Shown here piece after piece: positions 1 to 11,400 of a stretch of DNA of 64,000 nt; within the stretch, counting starts at the first letter, position 1, and each line of letters opens with the position of its first letter. This DNA comes from Todiramphus chloris collaris. Taxonomy: Eukaryota; Chordata; Aves; Coraciiformes; Alcedinidae. The notes beneath the pieces are model-generated. The model was not told the DNA's origin. It did no database searches and saw only the letters and a program-made list of their open reading frames with translations. The position numbers and the translations under genes were made by a program. Location: NCBI GenBank assembly GCA_025345505.1, contig JANVCC010000076.1, forward strand, positions 9,201,156 to 9,265,155, read 5' to 3'.

Positions 1-32
1 CTTCCAACAGGAATGATTCTGTGATTCTAAGA
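1..32 (+). repeat. CR1 LINE 3' tail (truncated by window edge)
   Basis: The first bases carry the typical CR1 end: a 'cttccaac' block followed by ATTCTGTGATTCT-type octamer repeats. Only the last ~30 bp of a plus-oriented copy are inside the window. Confidence 0.7.
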
Positions 33-2020
33 TTGTCAGTGTCCTGGAAGAAAACACAAAGTTAATTTGGATTAGATTTGTGGGCAACACAAAGTCTGGG
101 CAAGCCACAAGTAATGAAAAGAGGCAAGCTAATGGTGGACTTGTGGTGGCATGGGCACTGGGTGAGACAAGGAGTGGTCTGAACATCTTAAAAGCAGGAA
201 CCCAGTTGCAGAGCAGGGGGTGCTTGGGGCCTGGGAGCTGTTGCAGGACATAGGGCTCTGATGGGGGGAGGTTCACTGAACACAAACCCCCAGCTAGGCA
301 GTGGCCAGAAAGTAATGATGGTGCCTGGATGCCAGCATGGACCTGGTGAGCAGGGGCAGGGGGGGCGTTCTCTCAGTGCAAGGTGCTGCTCCCACCCAGG
401 ATTGTGGCTGCCAGTGCCGCTCAGGAATGCGGCTCGGAAGTTGGAGGGAGTTCAGGGAGGACCATGAGAGGGGAGGGCTGTGAAATGTACTGTACTGTAA
501 AATGAGGAGCTCCCTGTGTAAAATAAACACTGAATTTTTTTTCTTTAAGTTTTTGGTTTTATGTTGGGGTTTTTTTGTTTGTTGTGGGGTTTTTTGTTTT
601 TGTTTTTTTTGTTCTTGTCAGATGTATGCTGTAGTTTAGCTCACTGAAGGAAGTGTGGAGGTCAGACCGTGCTGTCTCTCCTGCTCTGTAACAGAGGGAA
701 GAGTGGGGAAGGAAAAGCCATTGTCTCTTCTGAGACACATGTCTGCACCTCTTCCTGCTGAAAGCCTTGGGGCTTGTGGGCATTTTAACTCCAGCTGCCC
801 TGGTGCCAGGCCTCGATAATGGGTGGGTTTTCTGCGTGAGGTCATCAGCCCCGCAGCCAGCATCTGCCTCTGGGTCAGCACCCATCTCTTCTTGGTGGTT
901 AACATCTTCCCTCTGAGCTGCTTTACTGCAGACTTTCCAGGAAGGGGCCCTTCTGAGGAGGCTGGGTATCCCCTGCCTGCTGCACCAGCTAGGGCAAGGG
1001 GACAGGACTGGGGAGCTTCCCTCTTGTGCCCGAGAATGCAAACCTGGGGCTCAGCCTGCCAAAATCATGAGCCCCTCCTTGCCTTTCATAGCATTTTCCT
1101 TCTGCAGTAATTCTAAAAGAAAACGTGTTGTGTTTTGGGGTAAAGCCTGAAAAGTGCACGTGTTTGCATGTGTCTAGTTTGGGTTACGCTGAAGCTTTGC
1201 TTCACTATAAGAATATTAGCTCGTGCTTCCTTGATACAGGCCCGATAAATGTCTTTCGGGCTACACGTTGGCATGGGAGAAGTTGGGCTGGAAAAGTTCC
1301 TCACTTGCTCCCTGGCACAAAGAGGAGTCGCAGAGGCTGGGAATAGCATTCCTTCTTGTGCTGTCAGCAGTGCACAAAGGCAGGGTGGCCTTCCATGGTG
1401 CTCAGTCTTGTACAAGCACATGTGGAATAAAAAAAATTCCTGTCTTCAGGAGGCGTGTGACCTCAGAACACGTATTTTGGGATGCCCAGAGCCAAATTTT
1501 GATGGGGACAGGCCCTTTCACCAGTTCCCCATACAGAAGGGGTCTGATCAGCTTGTGAGGCCCCACTGTTGGCAGCCATGAGTGTGCAGGCATAACAGAA
1601 CGTGCCGTCAGGCAGCAGATGTGGGAAGGGGGATCTTGCGGGGATTTTTGAGGAGCAGCTATGAGGTCTGTCCCATCTGACATGGTACCCGAGAGCAGCC
1701 AGTTCGTGTGCTGAGGAGGGAGTCTGGCGGTGAAGAGATGAGCAGCACTCTGCTTTATTCCTTGTCTCAAGCTGGGATGCTCTGAAGCTTAGTGCCCCTT
1801 CCAAAAAATCTTAGTATTAATGAAATCAATTCTGAATTATCATCGCTTGCCTTATCAGTATTTTCTCTTCAGCACCATGCTGCGATGGGGAGGAGGAGGG
1901 AAGTGTGGTTTTGGAGCTTGCTGTTCTTAGATATCATTAAGTGGTTCTTGGCTCTTGCATTGAGCTGGTGGAGAAGTGTTTTCACTACAGCAGCTGGTAT
2001 GCCAGAAGGGTGGTGGTAGC
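33..2020. other. Non-coding DNA upstream of PRDM11 coding exons
   Basis: I see no convincing exon in this 2 kb stretch. A T/G-rich low-complexity run lies at about 533-620. Open frames here are short, overlap on both strands and have no recognisable domains. Because the first PRDM11 coding exon has a splice acceptor 5' of its ATG, this stretch is probably intron 1 or sequence 5' of an untranslated first exon. No CpG-rich promoter is evident. Confidence 0.5.
2016..2020. repeat. Left target-site duplication GTAGC
   Basis: GTAGC immediately precedes the TG of the LTR at 2021. The same five bases follow the terminal CA at 4686. A 5-bp duplication fits retroviral integration, and extension to 6 bp does not match. 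Confidence 0.8.
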
Positions 2021-2779
2021 TGTTGGGGTTTTGGGGAGTTCTTCTGTTTTCCTTCTTCTCTTAAAGAATTTTTCCATACTTGTTTGTCAGGGAGGTAAAT
2101 TGCTGTACCTAAGAGACACAAAAGGACCTGGCCACAGGGGGAGGGGTCCAGCCACCGAATAAAGAGGGTTGGGTGCAGCCCCTGGGGCTCTTGTTTTGCT
2201 CCCTGCATTTGAGGTGAGGAGAAGCTGCCCTCGTGGTGCAGGGAACTCACCCCCCTGCATCTCCTGTTCTCCCTGCTGCTTCCCGAGGATCCGGCGGGAC
2301 ACCGGGATCAGCTTGGAGAGAGGTCATCCCTGCTTTGTCTCCTGCTCCCCTTCTACCCCTGCTGTCTCCCGAGGATCCTGCTGGACACCGGGATCGGCTG
2401 CCCAGGGGGTTCATGACGCGGGCTTTCCGTCGGCCATTGCCCCGTGGGGACTGAGCTGGCTCCTGGGCGGCGGGGAGACCATGGTGCCCTCCCTGCTCCC
2501 CGGGAGCCCCGAGAGGCTGGCACTGGGTTCCTGGCGCTGTTTGCTGGTACTGACGTAGTTAGTGTTGTTTGTTTGCCTTGTTATATATATATATATATAT
2601 ATATATCTATATATATATCTATATATATCTAGTAAAGAACTGTTATTCCTATTCCTCACCTTTGCCTGAAAGCCCCTTAATTTCAGAATTACAAGCATTC
2701 GGAGGGGAGGGGGTTGCATTTCTATTCCAAGGGGGGCTCCTGCCTTCCTTGGCAGACACCTGTCTTTCCAACCAAGACA
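2021..2779 (+). repeat. 5' LTR of the endogenous retrovirus
   Basis: Begins TGTTGGGG and ends AAGACA, directly after the target-site duplication and 5 bases before the primer-binding site. It contains two diverged direct copies of about 45 bp offset by 86 bp (around 2272-2312 and 2358-2398) and a TA-rich simple tract (2581-2630). An AATAAA at 2158 lies too near the 5' edge to be an obvious LTR polyadenylation signal. Confidence 0.8.
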
Positions 2780-2784
2780 GATTT

Positions 2785-2802
2785 TGGCGCCCAACGTGGG
2801 GC
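2785..2802 (+). other. Retroviral primer-binding site (tRNA-Lys type)
   Basis: TGGCGCCCAACGTGGGGC lies five bases after the LTR end. This is the 18-base complement of the 3' end of tRNA-Lys1,2, the primer used by several beta- and spumaretroviruses. Confidence 0.85.
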
Positions 2803-2866
2803 TCGAGGGCATCGAGAGGGAAGGGTGAAAAAGGAATAACAGTTAGTGGGCAATCTAGTTTGTGTG

Positions 2867-4690
2867 ATGAATACTGCAACCTTGTTTGGCAGCACCATGT
2901 GGTCTGGCCTGCCCCGGTTCGCATGGCACGTGGCCGTGGCTGTGTTCCTCCCCTTCACAGCTTCTTTTCTAAACATGGATCCCCTGACTAAGGTCACTGT
3001 GGCTGCTATACAGTTTGCACAGTGGGTTGATAAAGTGAGGGATTCATGGGTTTTCTACTTCCTCTGGAGTGTGGGCACATGGATAAAGGGCTATCACACA
3101 CTAAACATATGTTTCTGGGGTTATATGAAAAATGGTACCTTCTGTGAGGAAATAACACCGTGGGAACTTTTCTCCCAACCTTTTGACCAGTCCTTTGGGC
3201 CTACCCCACAGGCTTTTGAAGGGTTTAGATTTCCCCTAGATACTAACCAAATGTTGTTGATAGGCCTGCTCTATTTAGCATTCAGATTGGCTTGGATAAC
3301 TGCTCAGATGCCTCCCCCAGAGTCTAGGGGTCTAGAGACCCTGCCCCACAGCCCCAACCCTGCCCCACAGCCTGACCCTGCCCCACAGCCCACCTCAGAA
3401 ACGGACCACCCGAGTTGGGTAGTGGTACTGGTGAAGGAGATACATAAGATGGGCCAGATGCTGAGGGAATACACCACCCCAGCTGATGGGAAACCCTCTC
3501 TCTGCCCCAAAGAGGGGGAACCTGGTGGTGCAGCAGTGGATCCCACAAATGTTACAACTGTCCAGGTTCCAGCTGAACCACAATGGCAGCCCCAGCCAGC
3601 AGCAGTCGCCCCTGTGCAGAGGAGGAAGTGTAAGACCAAATCAGCACGCCCAGTTAATGATGATGGGGAACCAGGGCCCTCACAACCAGCAGGAGAGCCA
3701 GAGCCTGAAATCATCACTGAGTCCCTGTCATACGACAGCCTCCGTAATCTGCGCAAAGACATTGTGCGACGGGGGCGTGAGGCTTATACAACCTGGTTAC
3801 TTTGGGTTTGGGACCTTATGGGCAAAGGTGTGCAACTGGATGGGGGTGAAGCGAGGTATTTGGGATCCCTGACCCAGGACCCGGGTGTAGATCAAGTATT
3901 TGTGAGGGAGCCAGGGCCCCTTTCTCTCTGGGAGCAGCTTTTAATGAGTGTGAGAGAAAGATTTGTTCATAGAGAGAGAATGCAGGAGCACCGCCATAAA
4001 ATGCAGTGGAAGACACTCGAGGAAGCGATCCAACAGCTAAGAGAAGTGGCAGTGTTAGAGGTACTCTTTGGGAGGGATGGACAGCATGATAATGACCCCG
4101 ACCAAGTCAGGTGCACAGGGCAGATGTTGTGGAGCCTGGCAAGGCTAGGGCAATACGCCCCCTTCATTGCAACCATTAATGCTGAGGACAACCAAGAAAC
4201 AGTGGGCTCCATCACCAACAGGTTCCAGTATTATGAGAGTATGGTCAATGGCCCAGTGAAGGCTCAGGTCTCTGCTGTGGTTAGGGACCTCAAGGAGGAG
4301 ATTGTGGAGGAGGTAAGGAAGAGCATTTCCTGGGTGGCACCAGTGAGAGTCACAGACCCCAGAGTCAGAGCCCGACGTCCCCCAGCTAGAGAGAGAGGGT
4401 ACACCCCACGAGCTGAGCTGTGGTTCTTTCTGTGTGACCATGGGGAAGACATGAGAAGATGGGATAGGAAACCCACTTCTGTTCTGGCAGCATGGGTGTG
4501 TGAACTCAAAGGGGAAAACACTAACCAAAGGGGTTCCACCAGAGTGAAAGTGGCCTCAGCCTCCCGTGACCGAGCTGCCAGGTATTACAGAAGGGAGGAT
4601 ATGTCAGATCCCCTAGAAGGAACCTCCCGCACATATGCCCAGGGAACTGCCTTCCTTGGCAGTCACCTGTCTTTCAAACCAAGACAGTAG
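2867..4690 (+). CDS. Gag-like ORF of endogenous retrovirus (607 aa, intact)
   Basis: Uninterrupted frame of 607 codons from the first ATG; an in-frame stop at 2837 bounds it upstream, and another ATG at 2975 is possible. Residues ~18-36, ~62-90 and ~128-148 are hydrophobic and look membrane-associated. A Pro/Gln-rich linker (~160-180) and a basic patch near 252-260 follow. The region ~285-470 resembles the gag-like proteins common in avian ERVs. I see no CCHC zinc knuckle, protease or polymerase. The last ~14 codons come from the LTR stub, and the TAG stop lies in the duplicated host target site. Whether it is expressed cannot be told. It could be a complete non-autonomous element's protein or a truncated gag. 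Confidence 0.7.
   Translation: MNTATLFGSTMWSGLPRFAWHVAVAVFLPFTASFLNMDPLTKVTVAAIQFAQWVDKVRDSWVFYFLWSVGTWIKGYHTLNICFWGYMKNGTFCEEITPWELFSQPFDQSFGPTPQAFEGFRFPLDTNQMLLIGLLYLAFRLAWITAQMPPPESRGLETLPHSPNPAPQPDPAPQPTSETDHPSWVVVLVKEIHKMGQMLREYTTPADGKPSLCPKEGEPGGAAVDPTNVTTVQVPAEPQWQPQPAAVAPVQRRKCKTKSARPVNDDGEPGPSQPAGEPEPEIITESLSYDSLRNLRKDIVRRGREAYTTWLLWVWDLMGKGVQLDGGEARYLGSLTQDPGVDQVFVREPGPLSLWEQLLMSVRERFVHRERMQEHRHKMQWKTLEEAIQQLREVAVLEVLFGRDGQHDNDPDQVRCTGQMLWSLARLGQYAPFIATINAEDNQETVGSITNRFQYYESMVNGPVKAQVSAVVRDLKEEIVEEVRKSISWVAPVRVTDPRVRARRPPARERGYTPRAELWFFLCDHGEDMRRWDRKPTSVLAAWVCELKGENTNQRGSTRVKVASASRDRAARYYRREDMSDPLEGTSRTYAQGTAFLGSHLSFKPRQ
4647..4686 (+). repeat. 40-bp remnant of the 3' LTR
   Basis: Matches 2740-2779 with two mismatches and keeps the terminal CA next to the GTAGC duplication. 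The rest of the expected ~760-bp 3' LTR is missing, so a deletion ran from inside the internal region into the LTR. Confidence 0.8.
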
Positions 4691-4691
4691 C
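4687..4691. repeat. Right target-site duplication GTAGC
   Basis: Same five bases as 2016-2020. It supplies the last base of the final ORF codon and the TAG stop codon at 4688-4690. Confidence 0.8.
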
Positions 4692-4846
4692 TCAGCTCCA
4701 CTCATTGCAAGGGGCAGGAGGATCAAGAGCATGACCTGGGTGATTTTGGTGGAGTTTGGCAGGGTGCTGTAGGCACTTCCCTGTTTGTCAGAGGTGTCTG
4801 GAGCACACAGAAAGCTCCTTCTGCAGGTCTGATGGAGGCTGCTGTA

Positions 4847-4887
4847 ATATTATATTATATTATATTATATTATATTATATTATATTC
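4847..4887. repeat. (TATAT)n pentanucleotide microsatellite
   Basis: About eight copies of a five-base TATAT unit, just downstream of the retroelement in the presumed PRDM11 intron 1. Confidence 0.85.
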
Positions 4888-5302
4888 ATAGATGGATCCT
4901 GGTTCATGCCATGGCCTGTATTTCTCTTTCTTGTCACTCTGTCCCCAAAGATCTGCTTCAAGGTAGGGTAATCTGTGCTGCCATAACACGTACCACCCGT
5001 CAGTCTTAAATTCCATGCACAACATTTTTAATGGGTGCCACGAAGCATACTTCAGATTCCCTGTGCTGCAGGTTGCTCCATGGTGTCTCAGTGCTCTTCA
5101 GCTGACCTGCAACTGAACTACTCTTTCCTCCCCAGCACAGGAAGGGGTTTCTACCTACATGAGCATGTAGGTCCCCCAGAATGATGTCAGCTCTTGGTGC
5201 TGGGAGGGAGCTGGTTCTACTGGATGCATCCTGGCCTGAGGGAGGAAGGTTATGATTTCTTGGCTGCTTATTTTTTCTCTTCCCTTCTTTCTTTTTCAGA
5301 AC

Positions 5303-5418
5303 ATGAGTGAAAACTTGAAGGACTGTTTGATCCGGACCCAGTCTGCATTAGGGGAGATGGTGATGATAAAAACAGAAGCATGTTCTCCGCGCCGGGACCA
5401 GGAGTATGGACAGCCTTG
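5303..5418 (+). CDS. PRDM11: PRDM11 coding exon 1
   Basis: The exon begins at 5300 after a strong acceptor (cttttttcag-like, AG at 5298-5299), so a non-coding exon must lie upstream. ATG at 5303 has A at -3. It encodes residues 1-38 plus two bases of a Cys codon; the donor is GTATGT at 5419. The encoded start (MSENLKDCL) matches the PRDM11 N-terminus. Confidence 0.93.
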
Positions 5419-8400
5419 GTATGTAGCTGTACTTCAACCTGGTGTACCCTAGCCCTCTTCTCACCACCTTAAAATTGGTTTTGAGGGATATACTTGAACT
5501 TTTCGAAGTTAGTAAAACCCTCCCATGTGAGGTCTGCCTTGAGGTATGCGACGGGGGTGGTCACCTGCTCATGTCTGCTGTGTGTCCTGGTTTGCATCGG
5601 GCCTTGTGGTGCTGGCACGCATTGAGGGTGACCCTTTGTCATTGAGCAGCAGTTTCCTGGGCTGGAACAGAGCTGCACTGAATTCTCTGCTGGTGGGAAT
5701 CCCCACTGCCACTCACCTGCCTGGTGTGGGACGTGCCAGGTGTGTGCCATTCCTGGAGGTGCTCTAGCTGAAGCCACTGCCTGCTGTACGCTTTAGCCTT
5801 AAGCTATCTCAGGTACCAGCTTTTGGCAGGTTGGGTGACAAGTTGAATCATTTCTCTGCTGCAGGTGTGGGGACTAAGAGAGCTGGTCAGGCCCTGTTGC
5901 CCTTGCTCTGTTCTTTCCAGTCCCAGTGCCTTGGTAGGTTAATATCTTCCTGTTGATCCCTCCACAGCTCTGGAAGGCCTGACCCACAGTCCATGGAGGT
6001 GGAGCCCAAGAAACTGAAAGGGAAACGGGATTTGATCATGACCAAGAGCTTTCAGCAAGTGGATTTCTGGTGTAAGTGTTTTGTGAATGTGGGAAGAGCA
6101 ACACTACTGCTTCTATAGACTTCACCCTTTCCTAGTCAGTGACCTGATGGTTTGAGGTGAGAAGGGAAAAAAAAAAAAAGATGGGGAGTAATTTGTGTGC
6201 TCTCTCGAAAAGACTGTCACATTTGACAGAGAAGCCATTGTACAAAAGCAGCCTGTCCATCGTGAATCTCTTCAGCATTAGGGAAGGAGTCGGAAAACGT
6301 GCTAGACATGTGAAAATGTATATGGGAAAACCCCAAGAATCTGCAAAAACCCAAAGGCCTGAATTCAGAAACTGCAAAGGGAGCATTACACAGCAGACAA
6401 GTCCTTGTCCTCCCCCATCCCACACCTCCCCTCCATGTTCTGGGAAAGAAAACTGGTGCCATTTAAGTTAGTATACCTACAAAATACTGAATTTTGGGCC
6501 CGAGTCCCTGTCTGGCCACAGGGTGGGTGCCTGGGGGTGCTGTTTCTCTTCCAAAGAACAGAGCGGAGGCTTTATGACCAGAGTATTTGTTTTCAGGGGT
6601 GTTTGTTTTACAACAAACTGGTTGTTTTACAACATGCTGTTACCCTGATGTGTGGGAAGTGAAACCTTTCAGTGTAAGGAGATAGCTGCTAACCAGGGAT
6701 ATGCAAGGAGCCCCTGAGCTCCATCTCTTCAGGTGGTGGCAGGGCCTTGCTCCATGTATGTGGCCAGTGGTGATGAATACGTGCAGGGCACTGGGGCTCA
6801 CACAAGTGCAGCCATTGGTCAGGCAGGTGTTGGGTTGGGGCAGAGCCCTCGCTGAGAGACTTGTGGCAAGTAGACGGTGAAGTGTTTGTGTGTGTGTAGG
6901 CTTTTGGGCTGTGTGTGTGTAGGCTCAGCTGGGCTGGGGGAGGATGGGGCGGAGCTGGGATGTGCTGTCCTGAGTGCTCCGTTTCCTGTGAACTGCATGA
7001 GCCTGTACAAGCATCCTGTCTGCCCAACCTAACCCCTGCTCCCCTCGCCCCCACAGTCTGTGAGTCCTGCCAGGAGTACTTCGTGGATGAGTGCCCGAAC
7101 CACGGACCCCCAGTGTTCGTGTCGGACACCCCCGTGCCTGTTGGCATTCCTGACCGGGCAGCGCTGACCATCCCACCTGGAATGGAGGTGGTGAAAGAGC
7201 CCAACGGGGAGAACGACGTGCGCTGTATGAACGAGGTGATCCCCAAAGGTCACATCTTCGGACCGTATGAGGGGCAGATCTCCAGCCAGGACAAGTCTGC
7301 AGGATTCTTTTCATGGCTGGTGAGTGACAGGTCTCCCCATCAAAGTGATGCCCCAGCCACATATCTCAGAGCTGGGGTACAGGTGGGCCTGTGGAGCCAG
7401 TCTGTGGCCATCTTCCCGCTTCTCTGAAGATCTTCCACTGACCCACATGGGCAGTAGGGAAACATGGACCTCCCATAATTATTAGCACCTTAATGGTATA
7501 GATATATGAAAGGCGACTGGGTGCCGTGGCGCCCAAGATCAGTTTACAGCTGTAGGAAGCAAAGCCTGCTTCTCCTCTCCCCCTTGCCATGCTCTTCCAG
7601 TTCAGAGTAGCCTCCGCACACATGACCAGGGCAGCAGAGGGGCTGAGGTTCATGGCAGAGAGTTTCATGTCCTGACTTCAGGATGGAACTGAAGCAGTGG
7701 TTTGGGAGTTGCAGACGTTCTCTGGACCAGCTGGTTGACCTTCTGCATCTATTTTTCTCCACAGATTGTTGATAAGAACAACCGCTACAAATCCATCGAT
7801 GGGACAGATGAAACCAAAGCAAACTGGATGAGGTGAGTCCAGTTCTCTTTTGCTTTCCCTTCTGGGGCTCTGTCTTCCAGAGAGAGGCCATCAAACACTC
7901 CTTGTTTTGTGTGACAGAAAAACAAACTAAGATGCCACAATCCCTTCTGTAAATTGCGCACTTCTGCTCTTCCAGTATTTATTGTGGTGAGAATCCTTTG
8001 GAGTCAGACTTAATGAAAGGGACTAAAACAAGGATGTGTGTGGAGGATGGCTATTTTCTGGAATGAGAACAAATTATGAAGATGATCCTATTCATCCACT
8101 CTTACAAATGCTGATCGGTCTCACTCCATTCTTTTAATATTTTTTATTTTTGTTTTTTACTTTATGTTGGAATATTTGCAGAATGCTTTGCATTGCCCCC
8201 AAGGTAACTTTTGATTCTGAGATTTTTGGGGGGTTGTTTTTTGTTTTACTTTGGTGTGGTTTTTTTTGTTGTTGTCCTTTCCCATTTGACAGACTTTTGA
8301 AAGAGGTGCTTTTTAAAATTTTGTTTCTGGGATTCCCTTGAAACAATTTTCTGTACTGGCTGTCACTGGAAGTGTCAGCTTTACTGGGTTAGGGGACCAT

Positions 8401-11400
8401 GGGGAGAGTCACTCCGAAGGAAGGCAGAAGTGATGTGTGTGCTTGTGCTCCCTCTGCCGGCCCCGGGACTCTGAGCAGAGCCCAAATACCAGTCAGGAGT
8501 GGGGCTGTCTCTGGTTTCTTAACTGCACCAGTAAGGGAACGTGTTGAACCACGCTGCAGTGCTTTAATCCTTGGCATAGATCTGCAAAACGTAGGTCACT
8601 CTTGCAGCCTCCTGAGGCAGAGGCAAAGCACCCAAGTGCCTTATGCAGTTGGTGAGTCACGGGAATGAGATGTTGCTGCACACTGAGGCCTGTCTTGCAA
8701 TCAGACCAGTCCTGCTTTCAGGGGTGGATTTTGAAGGTAGTTGTGGTTAATTCACGCTGCTTTACTCTTGTTCTTAACTGATTTGTTGACCTGGGTGTCT
8801 AGGATTTCAGTTGTCACTCACTGAGGGAAGGTAGAGTGTGAAGTACAGGGAGATGCAGGACTGACCGGGCTGGTCAAATCTGGTTGCACAACTTGTGCTC
8901 TGTTTGAGTCTTCTCATGGCTAGCAACTGTTCTGACACTTAGGTTCATAAAGTTCAGCAAAGGATCTCATTCTTCTGTAAGAATTCCAGCTGTTACAGTT
9001 CACTACAGGATGAGAGAAAACGCTGGACTTGGGCTGAGGCTGGAGTTGTCTCTCTGAGCAGTGGCAGAGGTACAGTGGACATGTAGGTAGGGGGACATGG
9101 ATCTTGAAATAGAGGATGCAAAGGTTAAAAATGAGAGTGAGATTTTTCTGCTTAGATCTAGATCTTTTTGTGAACTGGGGAAAAACACAGTCTTGGAAAG
9201 CAGAAATCCCATGATATACTTTTCTCCCTACTGCCACGAACGTAAGCTTGGTTTCTGGATTTCTTTTGGCTCTACTCATGGTCATAGCACCAAAGAACAG
9301 AATGTTCTTGTGCAAACTTGTATTTGCCATGGTTAGGTCTCAAGATGAACACGGTCTGGGCTGTTCTGTACAGCCTTGAAAGATGAGGAGGTTACTGTGT
9401 TGTGGAACGGAGATGTTCACAGCTTTCTTGGGGATGGGTAGATCAAAGGAGCTGTGCAGGTTACTCCAGCCTTACTGATCTTTCTGGTTTTACTCTTGAA
9501 AATTGCTTCTCATAGCAGCATTACACAGAGCCTGATGGACAGTTCAGGTGGAGATAAAGGTCCTCAAAAAGCCTCGCTTGTGTGTGTGTTAGCAGCTTTC
9601 CAGCAGAGGTGTGCTTGATATCTTGTGCTGGGACCTGACCTGTCACAGAGGTTACCCACACAAACCGTGCTTCCAGGACGCTGTAGACAGCGCTCTTTTT
9701 GTCTTTCAGATGATGCTCTTTGCCATCACTCACAGATGGAGTGCTTTGCAAAGCAGATCTACTCACCCTCTGGGTAGGTGGGTATGGCACGGGGAGGGCA
9801 GCTTGGGCTGAATCCTCTCTCTTCTTGTAGGTCTGGCTATTGTTTTTGTTGTTTGACTACCACATCTGAGTCCATTTTCATGTTCCCCCTGAGGACAATG
9901 TGTTTAGTGCAGAACTCATTGGTTTAATTTCAAATGCCTGTGTACCTAGGGTGGTGAGGGTCAGGGAGGAAGGAGTGCAGAGTGGCAGATGGCATGGCAA
10001 TGGTGACAGCCTCTTGCCCTTCCCCGCTTCCGTCACAGCCTAGACAAGTTCCTGGGAGCATGTTCTCCTAAGCTGGCTGCTGGCTCAAGAATAATGCACT
10101 TTCATCTCTGTTCGCAGTAAAGTGCTGTTGTTTCCAGTACTTTAAGAGGCTTGGTGGCTTTGACCTGCAGGGATGTGTGCAAACCTCCTCCTTCATTTTT
10201 ATTTTTCTGGGGGCTTGGGGTGACTGGTTACCACAGGTCACAGCAAACCTCAAGTGAAATTGGTGCTTCCTCCAATGCAAACCATAAACTGCTGCTGACG
10301 AGAGATTTTTGGGCTTCTGAAGGATTGTGCAGAACCAGATGTTGCTCCTGGTTACTTCTGAGGAAATTGTTTATCAGTTGTTGGGCACCTCTTAAAAAGA
10401 AACCAAACCAAAAATGGATCCTACTGAAAAACGAAAGCAATTCAGAAAGTCCAGGAAACATCCCTGTGTGTATGTATCGCTTGGCCCAGACTGAGATGCA
10501 GGATAGGAAGTACCAGCCAGCTGATGGTGTGTAGTTGAGTTGTTGGAGTGCCTCAAGGGGGATGTTTGCAGGTTGGTTTGGGCACTTAGTCTGCATCCCT
10601 TCTCATGTGTGAGTACCTGAGTTCTGGGGCTTTTGGCACAGTTCAGATTTACCCTTCCCATTAGCCCATGCAAAAAGGATGGTTGAAGACTTCCTCACTT
10701 TTCTCCTTTTCCTTCCTCTCTGCCCCTTTCCCCTCCAAACATAGTAACAAAGAGGTCACGGGGATCAAGGCTGGTCTGTGAGTCTTCCTCTGTCTCCTTA
10801 TAACGGAGATGTCTGTGGTTTCATCTTCATACAATAAATGACCTTGGAAGGGAGCTCTGGTCAGGTGTTCCAATGGCCTGCTCAAAGCAGGACCAACTTA
10901 GATCAGTTGATCTTCTAAGTACTGAGCTGTTGTTTCGACTCTACAGAACCTTTCAAAAATAAAAATGTTTAAAAAGTCAAGGTCAGCGCACCTTCCTGTT
11001 CAGGGGGAGCAAAAGCCACCAGCCTATGCCCAAGTCATTTTGTTGAGCTTCATAAACTGGTCTCCGTTACCTTGCAGCAAGTGGAGCAGATGTTCTGACC
11101 CATTACTGAAATTCAAGTAGAGCAAAGGGATCCTAAAGTACTGTGGGACTGTGACTCTGGCTCCTGTAGAAAAAACTTAGAACAACTACTTCATAGCCCT
11201 GGAAGAAGTTACATGCTTGTTTTTTAGAGGCCAGTACAAGTGGACTTGGTTGGTATCTTAATGGGCTGAAGATTCAGCACCCACCATTGACACCGTGCGC
11301 AGCGTCACCCGTGGTTTTACAGGAAATAGCTGCTGTCCTGTCCTGCACTCTCAGAGTGACCTGCACTGGGGTGTGAACCCACAGGCTTGCAGCTCCTCTG

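Larger units (their letters stand above)
2021..4686 (+). mobile_element. Endogenous retrovirus, 5' LTR + gag-like ORF + 40-bp 3' LTR stub
   Basis: The element starts with a 759-bp LTR (2021-2779, TG...CA). A primer-binding site follows at 2785, then a single long ORF. It ends at 4686 with a copy of only the last 40 bp of the LTR (4647-4686 versus 2740-2779, 38/40 identical). Host GTAGC flanks both ends, so the outer boundaries are original, while nearly all of the 3' LTR and any pol/env are absent. The LTR 3' end looks like avian ERVL-type LTRs, from memory of such sequences. The protein has no reverse transcriptase, so the copy is non-autonomous. It inserted in sense orientation about 0.6 kb before PRDM11 coding exon 1. 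Confidence 0.85.

Noticed and set aside
559..1041. 160-codon minus-strand open frame
   Set aside because: Ends in low-complexity Lys/Thr residues from a T/G-rich tract. No homology recognised.
2581..2630. TA-rich tract as an LTR TATA box
   Set aside because: It is a simple-sequence tract with no defined box and lies late in the LTR. No basis to call the promoter there.
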